From Paenibacillus sp. URB8-2 (GTDB lineage: Bacteria; Bacillota; Bacilli; Paenibacillales; Paenibacillaceae): 64,000 nt of DNA. Every line of letters begins with the position of its first letter. Position 1 is the first letter of the stretch. Positions 42,467-52,211 of this stretch are shown one piece after another. The notes under the pieces were generated by a model, which was not told the DNA's origin, did not search any database, and worked only from the letters and a program-made list of their open reading frames with translations. The translations under genes and the position numbers were made by a program. The DNA lies in contig NZ_AP023239.1 in assembly GCF_013393385.1 (NCBI RefSeq), positions 558,001 to 622,000 on the forward strand, read 5' to 3'.

Positions 42467-42847
42467 ATGAAAATATCGATAACCCGCACCGCAGAGCGCC
42501 ATGGCGAAGTCTATTTCTCCTCGGCCTATGGCGAGGGCAAGGGGCAATGGCTTGGCGCTTCCCCATATGTTCTTGGAGAGGAATACGAGGCCGAATTTGA
42601 ACTTCCCGAGCTCTTCATCAAATGGGTTGACCTCGTCCCGGTGCCCGGGCAGCCGCTGGCGATCTCGATGGAAGCGGGCAAGAACGTTCTGACCGGTACG
42701 CTGGAGGATATCGAGGAGGACGGAACGGCCTATCTGCGGCTCGGAGAGTCGCTGATTATGTTCGAATGCCTCGGCGAGCCTATGGCGATTGGCGGCACTG
42801 TGGAGCTTACGGCCGGAATCCTCCGCATCTATCCGGCCGCTTACTAG
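42467..42847 (+). CDS. Hypothetical protein
   Basis: About 126 residues from the ATG behind GGTAGGGG. Acidic, mostly beta-predicted (MKISITRTAERHGEVYFSSAYGEG ... WVDLVPVPGQPLAISMEAGKNVLTGTLEDIEEDGTAYLRLG). No membrane segment or catalytic motif; family not recognised. Divergent from the amidase gene, 127 bp before the ArsR gene. Confidence 0.6.
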   Translation: MKISITRTAERHGEVYFSSAYGEGKGQWLGASPYVLGEEYEAEFELPELFIKWVDLVPVPGQPLAISMEAGKNVLTGTLEDIEEDGTAYLRLGESLIMFECLGEPMAIGGTVELTAGILRIYPAAY

Positions 42848-42974
42848 CGCCGGAAGGGCCCTCCATTTCGGCGTGCGGCGGTTCAGCGGCCGAAGAGGTG
42901 GGAGAAGCCGGGCTTGTGCGCGGTTACTTCCGCGGGTATGCTTAATTAAAGAAGCTGTAAGGAGCAGAAGCGAT

Positions 42975-43301
42975 ATGAACAGTGATATTCAGCAATTTAA
43001 AAGCGAGTTTTTCAAGGCGTTGGCTCATCCGATGCGCATCCGCATTTTGGAACTGCTAAGCGAAGGGGAGAAGAACGTTAACGAGATGCAGGCGATTCTG
43101 GGTTCGGAGGGCTCCGCCGTATCGCAGCAGCTCGCCGTTCTGCGGGCAAAGAACGTGGTGAACAGTGTGAAGGAGGGCACCTCGGTCATCTATTCGCTCC
43201 GTGATCCGCTGATCAAGGATCTGCTGGCTGTGGCCAAGCAAATCTTCGATAACCACCTGGTCAACGCCATCTCTCTGCTTGAGGAGATCCGCAGCGAATA
43301 A
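42975..43301 (+). CDS. ArsR/SmtB-family regulator
   Basis: A 108-residue winged-helix protein: FKALAHPMRIRILELLSEGEKNVNEMQAILGSEGSAVSQQLAVLRAKNVV. It has no Cys pair for metal binding. Ribosome site AAGGAG. The SulP transporter gene begins 155 bp downstream, with direct repeats between, so it probably regulates that transporter. The signal is unknown. Confidence 0.86.
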   Translation: MNSDIQQFKSEFFKALAHPMRIRILELLSEGEKNVNEMQAILGSEGSAVSQQLAVLRAKNVVNSVKEGTSVIYSLRDPLIKDLLAVAKQIFDNHLVNAISLLEEIRSE

Positions 43302-43414
43302 ATGCTGCGGCTCCCGCAAGGTTTAAATTGAAGGCGTTCTCAGGCGGTGCGGCTGCGGAGGATCGAGGCTTTTTAGGATTGACAACGAAAAAAGACAGGA
43401 GTAATGTGTCATAT

Positions 43415-43439
43415 ATATTCAAATAATCAGATATTCAAA
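43415..43439 (+). promoter_or_regulatory. Direct repeat upstream of SulP gene (candidate ArsR operator)
   Basis: ATATTCAAA occurs twice, 16 bp apart (43415-43423 and 43431-43439), just before the SulP gene. AT-rich ATTCAAAT-type sites are common ArsR-family targets. Confidence 0.4.
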
Positions 43440-43456
43440 GAAAAGAAGGTTATAAC

Positions 43457-45217
43457 ATGATCGGATGGAGCCGATTTCAGGACTACAGCATGAGTTCTCT
43501 GCGGAAGGACCTTGTTTCCGGCGTAATTGTCGGCGTTATTGCCATTCCTCTGGGAATGGCTTTTGCCATTGCATCGGGCGTCAAGCCGGAATACGGCATT
43601 TACACGACGATCGTCGCCGGCATTCTGATCTCTCTGTTTGGAGGATCGAGGTTTCAGATTGGAGGCCCGACTGGGGCTTTTATCCCGATTCTGTTCGCCA
43701 TTGGGGCGGAGTATGGCTACGAGAATCTGCTCATTGCGGGCATGATGGCCGGTATTATTCTTGTCTTAATGGGTGCGCTCCGGCTCGGCGTCCTGATCAA
43801 ATTCATCCCTAAACCCGTCACGATCGGATTTACGGCAGGCATCGCCGTCATCATCTTTACCGGACAGATCGCCAGCTTCCTTGGTCTCAAGGGCATAGAG
43901 CGGCATGAGAAGTTCGTGGACAACATGCGCGAGATCGGCCGTCATCTTTCGACGATTAATCTATACAGCATCCTGACCGCGGCAATCTGCCTGGCGGTGG
44001 TGCTGCTGGCGGTCCGGTTCGCCCCGAAGGTGCCGGGCTCGCTGATCGGCCTGATCGTTGCCACTGTAACGGCAGCTCTGTTCTTCAGCGGCAAGGTCAC
44101 GACGATCGGCTCGGCTTACGGAGACATCCCGAACACGCTGCCAAGCTTCCACTTCCCGGTTATTACCTGGGATCGGATCGGATCGCTGCTGCGGCCCGCG
44201 TTCCTGATTGCGATGCTGGGCGCGATTGAGTCGCTGCTGTCGGCCGTCGTGGCCGACGGGATGAGCTGCAGTCGGCATGACAGCAACCGCGAACTGATCG
44301 GACAAGGCATCGCCAACATCGCGGCGCCGCTGTTCGGCGGGATTCCGGCGACCGGCGCGATAGCCCGGACGGCGACCAATATCAAGAGCGGGGCCGCTTC
44401 CCCGCTGTCCGGCGTGATTCACGGTGTCGTGGTATTCCTGATTCTGCTGCTGTTCGCCCCGTATGCTTCCAGTATTCCTCTGGCGGCGATGTCGCCGATT
44501 CTGATGGTGGTCGCCTGGAATATGAGCGAACGGAAGGCGTTTCTTCATCTGCTCAAGACGAAGACGGGAGATTCGCTGGTGCTGCTGATTACCTTTCTGC
44601 TTACGGTCTTCGCCGATCTGACGGCGGCCGTGGAAGTGGGTCTGGTGCTGGCCGTTATCCTGTTCGTGAAACGGATGGGCGAGGTTCATCTGGTCTCCAA
44701 GGTGCTGCCCGATCCGGAGTCGGTTAAAGTGGGGCCGCATATGGTCTCCGAGGAGCATGACTGCCCGCAGATCGGCATTTACAACGTGGAAGGCCCGCTG
44801 TTCTTCGGGGCGGCGTACCGTTTTGAGAACACGATGCCCGGCGCCGGGCCGGATCAGCCGAGAGTAGTTCTCCTGCGGATGAGCAAAGTGCCGCTGATGG
44901 ATACGACCGGCGAGAGCAATCTGGCGGAGCTTGTTAGGCATTTGGAAAGTTCGGGCGGCAAGCTGCTCATCTCCTGTATACAGCCCCAGCCGCTTGAGCT
45001 GCTGCGGAAGACCGGACTCTACGAGCGGATCGGCGCTTCCCGGTTCTACGATCATACGGGGGAGGCCATCAATGAAGCGCTCCAGACCGTTTCCCGGGAG
45101 CAGTGCATCGGCTGCCGGCATGCCGCCTTCCGGGAATGCGCCGCCTTGTCCGGTTATGAAGAAGCGCAGAACCGGCTTGGCTTCAAGGCGCGCTCCAATC
45201 CGAAAGTCGCCCGCTGA
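43457..45217 (+). CDS. SulP-family anion transporter with STAS domain
   Basis: A 586-residue protein. The N-terminal membrane domain is a SulP core (IPLGMAFAIASGVKPEYGIYTTIVAG, PTGAFIPILFAIG). The cytoplasmic STAS domain covers about residues 430-540 (GIYNVEGPLFFGAAYRFENT...VPLMDTTGESNLAELV). A short tail carries C550-x2-C553-x7-C561, unusual for the family. It imports sulfate, bicarbonate or another anion; which one is not clear. The preceding ArsR gene may control it. Confidence 0.88.
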   Translation: MIGWSRFQDYSMSSLRKDLVSGVIVGVIAIPLGMAFAIASGVKPEYGIYTTIVAGILISLFGGSRFQIGGPTGAFIPILFAIGAEYGYENLLIAGMMAGIILVLMGALRLGVLIKFIPKPVTIGFTAGIAVIIFTGQIASFLGLKGIERHEKFVDNMREIGRHLSTINLYSILTAAICLAVVLLAVRFAPKVPGSLIGLIVATVTAALFFSGKVTTIGSAYGDIPNTLPSFHFPVITWDRIGSLLRPAFLIAMLGAIESLLSAVVADGMSCSRHDSNRELIGQGIANIAAPLFGGIPATGAIARTATNIKSGAASPLSGVIHGVVVFLILLLFAPYASSIPLAAMSPILMVVAWNMSERKAFLHLLKTKTGDSLVLLITFLLTVFADLTAAVEVGLVLAVILFVKRMGEVHLVSKVLPDPESVKVGPHMVSEEHDCPQIGIYNVEGPLFFGAAYRFENTMPGAGPDQPRVVLLRMSKVPLMDTTGESNLAELVRHLESSGGKLLISCIQPQPLELLRKTGLYERIGASRFYDHTGEAINEALQTVSREQCIGCRHAAFRECAALSGYEEAQNRLGFKARSNPKVAR

Positions 45218-45258
45218 CCGTTTGGCGGCGGAGCAAAGTGAAGATAAACCTTGAAAAC

Positions 45259-45297
45259 CGCCCGGGCGAACAGCGCCCGGGCCTTTTTGGGTGGACG
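45259..45297 (+). terminator. Terminator after SulP gene
   Basis: GCCCGGGCG-AACAG-CGCCCGGGC followed by CTTTTT. Confidence 0.85.
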
Positions 45298-45365
45298 GGG
45301 GCCTTTCTTCTTCTATACAATGGGGGAATATACATTATTATCGCTGATAAGGAGAATGCAAACCG

Positions 45366-46055
45366 ATGAAGGAGCTGAATTATCCGAAAGTATTTCTGCT
45401 GCTTGCCGGGCTTACTCTGGCAACGCTGGCCGTGTATGGCATAGTTTCGCTGCGGACCGATGATTACTACAAGTTTTTGATCTGGAATCTGTTTTTGGCC
45501 TGGCTGCCGTTTCTGTTCTCGCTGGCGGCGCATGCGTTGCACAAACGGAATTCCAGCAGTCTGCTGCTGTTTCCGCTCGGAGCGGCCTGGCTCGTCTTTT
45601 TCCCCAATGCCCCGTATATTATGACCGATCTGCTTCATTTGACGATTCGGAGCGGTATTTATATTGTTAACGGCGTCGTCCAGAGCCGGTTCTGGTATGA
45701 TCTCACCATGCTGCTGCTGTTCACTTGGACCGCGTGGCTGACCGGATTTTTCTCGCTGTACCAATTTCAGACGGTGATTTGGCGCAAGAGCGGTCTTGTG
45801 GTGTCCTGGCTGTTCGTGCTGGCCGCCTGCGCTCTCGGAGGGTACGGGGTACTGCTTGGCCGGGTATACCGTCTCAACAGCTGGGATGTGCTGACAGACA
45901 GGCACCGGCTGTATCAACTGATGCTGGACAGCGTGAACCGACAATCCATCTTTTTCAGCCTGTTCATCGCCTTTGTGCTGCTGGTCATCTATATGACTCT
46001 GTACAGTCTGCTGAATGCGCGCGGAAGCAGGGGCGGTGCGCGGTGGCCGCGCTAA
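45366..46055 (+). CDS. DUF1361 membrane protein
   Basis: A 229-residue protein with six or more hydrophobic helices. The family marker AAWLVFFPNAPYIMTDLLHL and the W-D-V-L motif (RLNSWDVLTD) are present. Function unknown. Its stop codon overlaps that of the convergent alkyltransferase-like gene by two bases (CTAA at 46052-46055). Confidence 0.85.
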   Translation: MKELNYPKVFLLLAGLTLATLAVYGIVSLRTDDYYKFLIWNLFLAWLPFLFSLAAHALHKRNSSSLLLFPLGAAWLVFFPNAPYIMTDLLHLTIRSGIYIVNGVVQSRFWYDLTMLLLFTWTAWLTGFFSLYQFQTVIWRKSGLVVSWLFVLAACALGGYGVLLGRVYRLNSWDVLTDRHRLYQLMLDSVNRQSIFFSLFIAFVLLVIYMTLYSLLNARGSRGGARWPR

Positions 46056-46390
46056 TCCTGCGGACCCGGATCGTAGCCGAACCGCTTGAGGTCGATAACT
46101 CCGAGGTCGTCGAACTCGATGCCCTCGCCCAGAAGATAGAGCCGCTGAAGCGCGCCCTCTTCCCCCTCCTCCAGGGAGATTCTTCCCTTGGCATTGATAA
46201 TCCGGTGCCAGGGAAGCTTGTGGCTGCGGCTCATGGAGTGCAGAATCCGAACAACCTGCCTCGCTCCCCGCGGGCTGCCCGCAGCGGCGGCGACTCCTCC
46301 GTAAGTCATCACCCTTCCTTCGGGGATCGATTGCATGATGCGAATGGCTCTTTCGGTAAATGGCGTCACTTTGAGCGTACTTCCTTCCAA
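46052..46390 (-). CDS. Alkyltransferase-like protein (ATL/MGMT family)
   Basis: A 112-residue protein with the MGMT DNA-binding domain: GRVMTYGGVAAAAGSPRGARQVVRIL and LPWHRIINAKGRIS. The usual PCHR active-site Cys is replaced by Trp61 (PWHR), which defines ATL proteins: they bind O6-alkylguanine and hand it to nucleotide excision repair without removing the alkyl group. Confidence 0.88.
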   Translation of the reverse strand: MEGSTLKVTPFTERAIRIMQSIPEGRVMTYGGVAAAAGSPRGARQVVRILHSMSRSHKLPWHRIINAKGRISLEEGEEGALQRLYLLGEGIEFDDLGVIDLKRFGYDPGPQD

Positions 46391-46587
46391 TAGTTTATGT
46401 CCTTCGATTATATCAATAAAAGCATATCATAATGATTACCGGCAACCCGTTGTTTGTTCGGCGGGCGCCGTTTTTTTGGCGTGAAGGCTTGTTAATTTCC
46501 AACGCCTATCCATTAAAGGTATAATGGGAAGCATCAGGGCGAAAGGCCCGACTAAACGATCATTCGTTTCGGGAGGCGGCCGGGAAA

Positions 46588-47223
46588 ATGGCGGATAAGG
46601 TAATGAAGTACATAACAATGCCCTCACATTGGGGCCGGGAAGTCAGACACAAATACTATTCGCAGGGATCGGACACGCTGGCTGTTGTGTTTCCGGGGAG
46701 GAATTATCCGGCGGAGCTCCCATTGTTGCATTATGCGGGCAAGACCGCGCTGGAGTACGGATGCGACCTGCTGCTGCTGGAATACGGTTATCAGAGCGCG
46801 CGGGTCGATCTGAAGCGTGAGGAAATGGGGATTATCGAGGAAGAATGCGGGCGGGCGCTGTCGTCGGTCCCCGGGTATGAACGGCTGCTGTTTATCGGCA
46901 AAAGCATCGGCACGGTCATCGGGGGCAGACTGGCGGTCAATTACGATCCCTCCGTGAAGTTGGACTGCCTGTTCCTGACGCCACTGCCGGAGACGGTTCC
47001 TTATATAAAACGCACGGGCGGCACCGTAATTTACGGCGGCGGCGATCCGCTGTTCAGCGAAGAGGATACAGCCGGAATCAGCGGGCTAACGGATGTATCT
47101 CTGTACAAAATCGACGAGGCCAATCATTCGCTTGAGGTCGGCAGCGTCAACGAGTCTTTGGCCGTTCTTATTGTCGTTAATAATTTAGTGCATGAATTTT
47201 TTCGGGGAGCGCTGGGTTCATAA
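46588..47223 (+). CDS. Alpha/beta hydrolase-fold protein
   Basis: A 211-residue protein: HWGREVRHKYYSQGSDTLAVVFPGRNY (oxyanion region), LLFIGKSIGTVIGG (nucleophile elbow G-x-S-x-G with Ser), VIYGGGDPLFSEED (Asp) and DEANHSLEVG (His). Cytoplasmic, substrate unknown. Ribosome site GGGAGG. A 197-bp gap upstream carries TATAAT-like TATAATGGG at 46520. Confidence 0.8.
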   Translation: MADKVMKYITMPSHWGREVRHKYYSQGSDTLAVVFPGRNYPAELPLLHYAGKTALEYGCDLLLLEYGYQSARVDLKREEMGIIEEECGRALSSVPGYERLLFIGKSIGTVIGGRLAVNYDPSVKLDCLFLTPLPETVPYIKRTGGTVIYGGGDPLFSEEDTAGISGLTDVSLYKIDEANHSLEVGSVNESLAVLIVVNNLVHEFFRGALGS

Positions 47224-47270
47224 GGAGTGTTAATCCTGGAAATTTAACGGGCGATCGGAGGCGGATGACA

Positions 47271-47567
47271 ATGATACTGGAAGCGGCAATGCTGCATATA
47301 AAGCCGGGAATGACGGAGGCGTTTGAAGTCAGCTTCAAGAAGGCTTCGCCTCTTATTTCGTCAATAGAAGGCTATTTGGGCCATGAGCTGCAAAAATGTC
47401 TGGAAGACGATCACAAATACCTGCTGCTCGTCCGCTGGCGGAGCCTTGAAGATCATACGGTCTTGTTCAGGGAATCCCCGGAGTATACGGAGTGGAAGGC
47501 GCTGCTTCATCACTATTACCACCCGTTTCCTGTAGTCGAACATTTTGCCCGCATCGAGCTGGAGTAA
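47271..47567 (+). CDS. Antibiotic biosynthesis monooxygenase family protein (second)
   Basis: About 98 residues: MILEAAMLHIKPGMTEAFEVSFKKASPLISSIEGYLGHELQKC...YLLLVRWRSLEDHTVLFRESPEYTEWKALLHHYYHPFPVVEHF. Typical ABM/DUF-type dimeric alpha/beta barrel with conserved His residues. The ATG at 47271 is 9 bp from GGAGG; an ATG two codons upstream is too close. Probably transcribed with the neighbours. Confidence 0.85.
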   Translation: MILEAAMLHIKPGMTEAFEVSFKKASPLISSIEGYLGHELQKCLEDDHKYLLLVRWRSLEDHTVLFRESPEYTEWKALLHHYYHPFPVVEHFARIELE

Positions 47568-47591
47568 GCGAAAGATGAAGGAGGCTGTCCT

Positions 47592-48137
47592 TTGGGAAAA
47601 TATATTGCCCTGATTCGCGGCATTAACGTCGGAGGAAATAAAATCGTCAAAATGCAGGATTTGAAGACGATGCTTCAGTCCCTCGGATTTCAGAACGTGA
47701 AGACCTATATCCAGAGCGGAAATGTGGTTTTCGACGGCGGGGAAACGGGGGAAGAGGCTCTTAAGGAATCCATTGAAAAAGGAATCAGGGATACCTTCGG
47801 CTTCGACGCCTCCGTGATCATCCGCACCGCGGAAGAGCTGGAGGCGGCGATCGCGAACAGTCCGTTCGAGCTAACCGAACCGGAGGAGTTCAAGCGCCTG
47901 TACGTTTCTTTTTTGGCCGGAGAGCTGACGGCTGAAGCGATGGAGCGGCTGCGCCCATATGATGACGGAGAGGACAAGCTGCGCGTCATCGGCAAGGAAA
48001 TGTACATTCTCTACAGTACGAAAGTGAGCGATTCGCCGCTGTTCAAGGTTCCCCTGGAAAAAATCATGGGCGTGGCCGCCACATCCCGCAACTGGAACAC
48101 GGTGAACAAGCTCGCCGCGATGGGGAGAGAAGAATAA
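47592..48137 (+). CDS. DUF1697 protein
   Basis: A 181-residue protein from a TTG start behind AAGGAGG. Signature: YIALIRGINVGGNKIVKMQDLKTMLQSLGFQNVKTYIQSGNVVF and SRNWNTVNKLAAM. Two-subdomain alpha/beta fold; function unknown in all members I know of. Confidence 0.88.
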   Translation: MGKYIALIRGINVGGNKIVKMQDLKTMLQSLGFQNVKTYIQSGNVVFDGGETGEEALKESIEKGIRDTFGFDASVIIRTAEELEAAIANSPFELTEPEEFKRLYVSFLAGELTAEAMERLRPYDDGEDKLRVIGKEMYILYSTKVSDSPLFKVPLEKIMGVAATSRNWNTVNKLAAMGREE

Positions 48138-48219
48138 TACGAAGGAAAATCCTGTTCGTGAGAAACGGGCATTCGGGAAATTGAAACGCTTCCCGGATGT
48201 TTCCGGCTTCAGGTAGGAT

Positions 48220-48264
48220 CATAAGCTGCTTCCGGTACTTTTCCGGCGGCAGCTTATTTGCTTT
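48220..48264 (+). terminator. Terminator after DUF1697 gene
   Basis: ATAAGCTGCTTCCGG and CCGGCGGCAGCTTAT pair with one mismatch, followed by TTGCTTTT. Confidence 0.7.
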
Positions 48265-48424
48265 TAATAGGGCTATGACGCGTATGACGCGGCTTTCGCC
48301 CTGAAGCGGCAACAGGGAGGGACAGTTGTTTTACCATTAAAGCGGCTGGCAGCGGCCGAAGGTAGTGAAAAATTGCTGCATTGGTGCATCTATTTTCTCG
48401 TGAAAATCTCTCCCCAATCCAATA

Positions 48425-48551
48425 CCTGCTAAAGCGCAGGCATTTCGGACCCAATCTCCCCATATCGGCGTTCAGGCGTCAAATAACTGCACAATAGCAT
48501 CCATTTCTTTTTTTCAGACGAAATTCATTAGAAAACCTGCAGATTTGCAGG
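48425..48551. repeat. Two CCTGC-type hairpins in a gene-free region
   Basis: CCTGC-N6-GCAGG at 48425-48440 and CCTGCA-N4-TGCAGG at 48536-48551, like the hairpin at 38318. The whole interval 48265-48824 shows no gene; ACCCAACAG is repeated about 48583-48605. Confidence 0.5.
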
Positions 48552-48824
48552 AAATGCTAGCTGCTGCTTACCACCTGAAGAGACCCAACAGACCCAACAG
48601 ACCGAGTTGACCGAATACAATGATTGGCTGTTCACTCTATCCCTTTGGCTGCGGAAAACGATTGGATGGTATGACTCTCCAGCAGCCGGCCTGTTCCTTC
48701 AGCAAACATTCAGCCCGAATTCATTACGAGTTAAGGTAGGGATGCCATAATACATTACGGAAGAGGAAGCGGCAAGCCTTGCGGCGGGCCGTAAGAAACA
48801 AAGAGCGGATGGAGAGTGATAAAG

Positions 48825-51135
48825 ATGAGATTAATTAGAAAAATGGGGTCCGATCTCGTTCTTTTGGCCATATTGCTGCTTGCGGCATTTTTGTACGGCT
48901 ACGGGATCTGGAATGACAAGTATGTGAATTTGTACTATACAAGCGCGGTAGGAGGCATGCTGCAAAGCTGGCATAATTTCTTCTACGCTTCGCTGGACTC
49001 GGCGGGGTCGGTAACGGTGGATAAGCCCCCGGTTGTGTTCTGGATCCAGACGCTGTTCGCCTGGATATTCGGAATTAAGGGCTGGAGCGTGATTCTTCCG
49101 CAAGCGCTGGCCGGAGTGGGATCGGTCCTGCTGGTCTATCTGCTGGTGAAGCCGACCTTCGGCAAAACGGCGGCCCGGCTCGGCGCGCTGGCGATGGCGC
49201 TTACGCCTGTGGCGGCGGCCGTCAGCCGAACGAACAATATCGATGCCATGCTCGTGTTCACACTGCTGCTGGCGACGTGGTTTTTGTTCAAGGGAACGAG
49301 GCGCGGCAGAATCGGCAGCCTGATCGCCGCGTTCGCGCTAATCGGCGTGGCGTTCAACGAGAAGATGCTGCAGGCGTATATGGTGGTTCCGGCGTTCTAT
49401 CTCTTTTATTGGCTGGCCTATAAGGTCAATTGGAAGAAAAAAACGGGCGTGCTGGCCGCATGTACCGCCGTTATGCTGGTCATCTCCGTCTCCTGGGCGG
49501 TTATCGTCGATTCGATTCCCGCCAGCGAGCGCCCTTTTATCGGCAGCAGCACGACCAACTCGGTCATGAAGCTGGCCTTTGGGTATAACGGCGTATCGCG
49601 TCTGACCGGGGACCGCGGCAATGGAGGCGGCGGAGGCTTCCCGCAGGGCATGAACGGAGAGGTGCCGTCATGGAACGGCGCAATGCCGGGAATGGACGGC
49701 GGCACGGGCGGTGGACAGGACGGCGTGGACGGAACATCGGGGGCCTCGGTGAATCCGAATGGGAACGCCGCGGGCACTCAAGGCGCAGCGTCCGGCACTC
49801 AGGACGGAGCCTCGGCGGACGATGGCCGGCAGGATGGAGGAATGCGCGGACAGTTCCCGGGAAACGGATCGGATGACGGCGGCAGACGGGAGTTCGGACA
49901 GATGGGAGGCAGCCGGGGCGGCATGGGCGGCGGCGGTATGTTCAATACCGGCACAGCCGGACCGTTAAGGCTGTTCCAGTCGGAGCTGTCGGGACAGGCC
50001 AGCTGGCTGCTTCCCTTCATCCTCTTTGGCTGCATCGGCATCTTCTCCAGTCTGCGCAGAAGACATTTTACGGATAAGCACAAGGAGGCCCTATTCTGGC
50101 TGGCCTGGCTGCTTCCGGTTGCGGGATTTTTCAGTATCGCGGGCTTCTTCCATCAATACTATCTCATTATGATGGCTCCGCCGATTGCGGCGCTGGCCGG
50201 AGCGGGCTTCGTCAAACTGTGGAGCCTTTACCGTGAACAGACGGGCTGGCTCTCCTGGCTGCTGCCGGCGGCGATTCTGGCTACGGCAGGGTTCCAGTGG
50301 TACATTCTGCATCCCTACCAAGCAACCATCGGGGCCGGCTGGTCCATCGGAGTACTGGCCGGAGGCATTGTTCTTGCCGTGCTGCTGGTGATGCTTAAGG
50401 TTAAGGGCGGCGGGAAGCCGATCACCAGGCTCGCGGCGACCGCCGGACTGCTCGTGCTTCTGATCAGCCCGCTGTACTGGTCGCTCACGCCGATCACCTA
50501 TGGCCTGAACAGCAGCGGGTCCGGACAGCAACAGCATGGGCGGCGGGATGAGAGGCGGCATGGCAATGAACGGATTCGCCCAGGACGGCGCGAATGCCCA
50601 GGGCGGAACAGGCGCTCAAGACGGTTCCGGCGCACCCGGCGGAACGGCACCGGACGGCGCGGCCCAGGACGGCGCTAACGCCCAGGACGGCACGGGCGCC
50701 CCAAGCGATGACGGCGCCGGAGACAGCCGCAGCGACGTCGTCGGCCAGTTCGCATTCGACAGAAACGGCGGCGAGAGCGTCAATGAATCGCTGGTGGCCT
50801 ATCTGAAAGAGCATAACACAGGTCAAAAATATCTGTTCGCCACGATGAATTACAGCACGGGCGGGCCTTACATCATCGAAGGCAACAAGGTTGTCATTCT
50901 TAACGGCTTCTCCGGTTCCGATGTGGTCTATACGACCGATACGCTTGCGGCGCTGGTGAAGAGCGGCCAGGTCAAATACTTCTATGTATCCGGCGGCGGC
51001 ATGGGCGGCGGACGCGAGGGCAACTCGAGTCTGACGGCTTGGATCACCGAGAACGGCACGGAAATTACAGCCTCGGAATGGCAGGGTACAAGCGGCACGG
51101 CAAGCGGCACACTGTACGAGGTTACACTGAACTGA
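48825..51135 (+). pseudogene. YkcB-like GT39 glycosyltransferase, frameshifted near the 3' end
   Basis: The frame from 48825 (ATG 8 bp after GGAGAG) encodes a polytopic PMT_2/ArnT-type glycosyltransferase: SAVGGMLQSWHNFFYASLDSAG, VDKPPVVFWIQTLFAWIFG, RTNNIDAML. A Gly/Asp/Asn-rich loop of ~110 residues (about 270-380) splits the membrane part. The frame shifts near 50516, in GCGGGTCC: removing one G joins it to the frame ending at 51135, which carries a second Gly/Ala-rich linker and the C-terminal domain usual in this family (FAFDRNGGESVNESLVAYL...YIIEGNKVVILNGFSGSDVVYTTDTLAAL). So either a mutation or a sequencing error in a G run. Works with the GT2 gene downstream. Confidence 0.78.
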
Positions 51136-51224
51136 CCGTCAAGGAACGACGGCTTAACAGGCGGCGCGCCGAAGATTAACACCGGTGCGCTTGCCCATCT
51201 TTTTTAACAAAGGAGGAACTGCTC

Positions 51225-52211
51225 ATGAATGCAAACGTGCGTTATTCCGTAATTATACCGATGTACAACGAGGAAGCGGTCATCCAGGAGACCTACCGGC
51301 GGATCAAAAAAGTGATGGACAGGGCGGAAGAGCCGTATGAGCTGATCTTTGTCAATGACGGCAGCGCCGACAACTGCGCGCAGATGATTGAGGAGTACGG
51401 CTGCTGGGACGAGAGCGTGAAGCTGATCGACCTCTCCCGAAACTTCGGCCACCAGATTGCGATTACGGCAGGGATGGATTATGCGCTCGGCGATGCGGTC
51501 ATCATTATCGACGCGGATTTGCAGGACCCGCCAGAAATGATTTTGCAAATGATCGAGGAGTGGAAGAGCGGCTATGAGGTGGTGTATGCCAAACGGGTGA
51601 AGCGGAACGGCGAGACGTTCTTCAAAAAATGGACGGCAAGCCTGTTCTACCGGGTGCTCGCCTATTCGACTGATATCAACATTCCGGTGGATACGGGGGA
51701 TTTTCGTCTGATCGACCGCAAGGTATGCGATGAGCTGAAGCGATTGCCGGAAAAAAACCGGTTCGTGCGGGGGCTGGTCAGCTGGGTGGGCTTCCGCCAG
51801 AAGGCGATCGAATATGAACGTGACGAGCGGCTGGCGGGCGAGACGAAATATCCACTGAAGCGGATGATCAAGCTGTCGCTGGACGGAATTACTTCTTTTT
51901 CATACAAGCCGCTCAAGCTGGCCGGGCTGCTTGGCGCTTTGCTGTCGGCGTCGGGGTTTCTGTACCTGCTGTACGTACTCTATCTGGCGATTTTTACCGA
52001 CTCGGTTGTCAAGGGCTGGGCTTCGGTCATCGGCATTACACTGACCTTCAACGGCTTCGTGCTGTTGATGCTCGGCATTCTGGGGGAGTACGTCGGCCGC
52101 ATCTATGACGAGTCCAAAGGGCGCCCGCTGTACATTGTGCAGGAGGTATACCAGGGGAAAAAGAAGCCGCAGCCGGTCGGTCTAAAAACGGCTCAGTATG
52201 AGTCGAAGTAA
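51225..52211 (+). CDS. GT2 glycosyltransferase, YkcC/GtrB-like polyprenyl-phosphate glycosyltransferase
   Basis: A 328-residue protein. The cytoplasmic GT-A domain (VIIPMYNEEAVIQETYRRIK, FVNDGSADN, DADLQDPPEMI with the DxD-like metal site) and two C-terminal membrane helices. Family members transfer a sugar to undecaprenyl phosphate, and the partner GT39 enzyme moves it to a surface polymer. Ribosome site AAAGGAGG; 89 bp after the GT39 gene. Confidence 0.9.
   Translation: MNANVRYSVIIPMYNEEAVIQETYRRIKKVMDRAEEPYELIFVNDGSADNCAQMIEEYGCWDESVKLIDLSRNFGHQIAITAGMDYALGDAVIIIDADLQDPPEMILQMIEEWKSGYEVVYAKRVKRNGETFFKKWTASLFYRVLAYSTDINIPVDTGDFRLIDRKVCDELKRLPEKNRFVRGLVSWVGFRQKAIEYERDERLAGETKYPLKRMIKLSLDGITSFSYKPLKLAGLLGALLSASGFLYLLYVLYLAIFTDSVVKGWASVIGITLTFNGFVLLMLGILGEYVGRIYDESKGRPLYIVQEVYQGKKKPQPVGLKTAQYESK

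Noticed and set aside
42308..42547. Upstream extensions of the amidase gene (minus) and the 42467 gene (plus)
   Set aside because: The extensions overlap each other and lack ribosome sites; the internal ATGs with good Shine-Dalgarno sequences fit better.
45183..45944. Minus-strand open frame over the SulP end and the DUF1361 gene
   Set aside because: Low-complexity, Gln/Arg-rich translation; crosses a strong terminator; the plus strand has the family signature.
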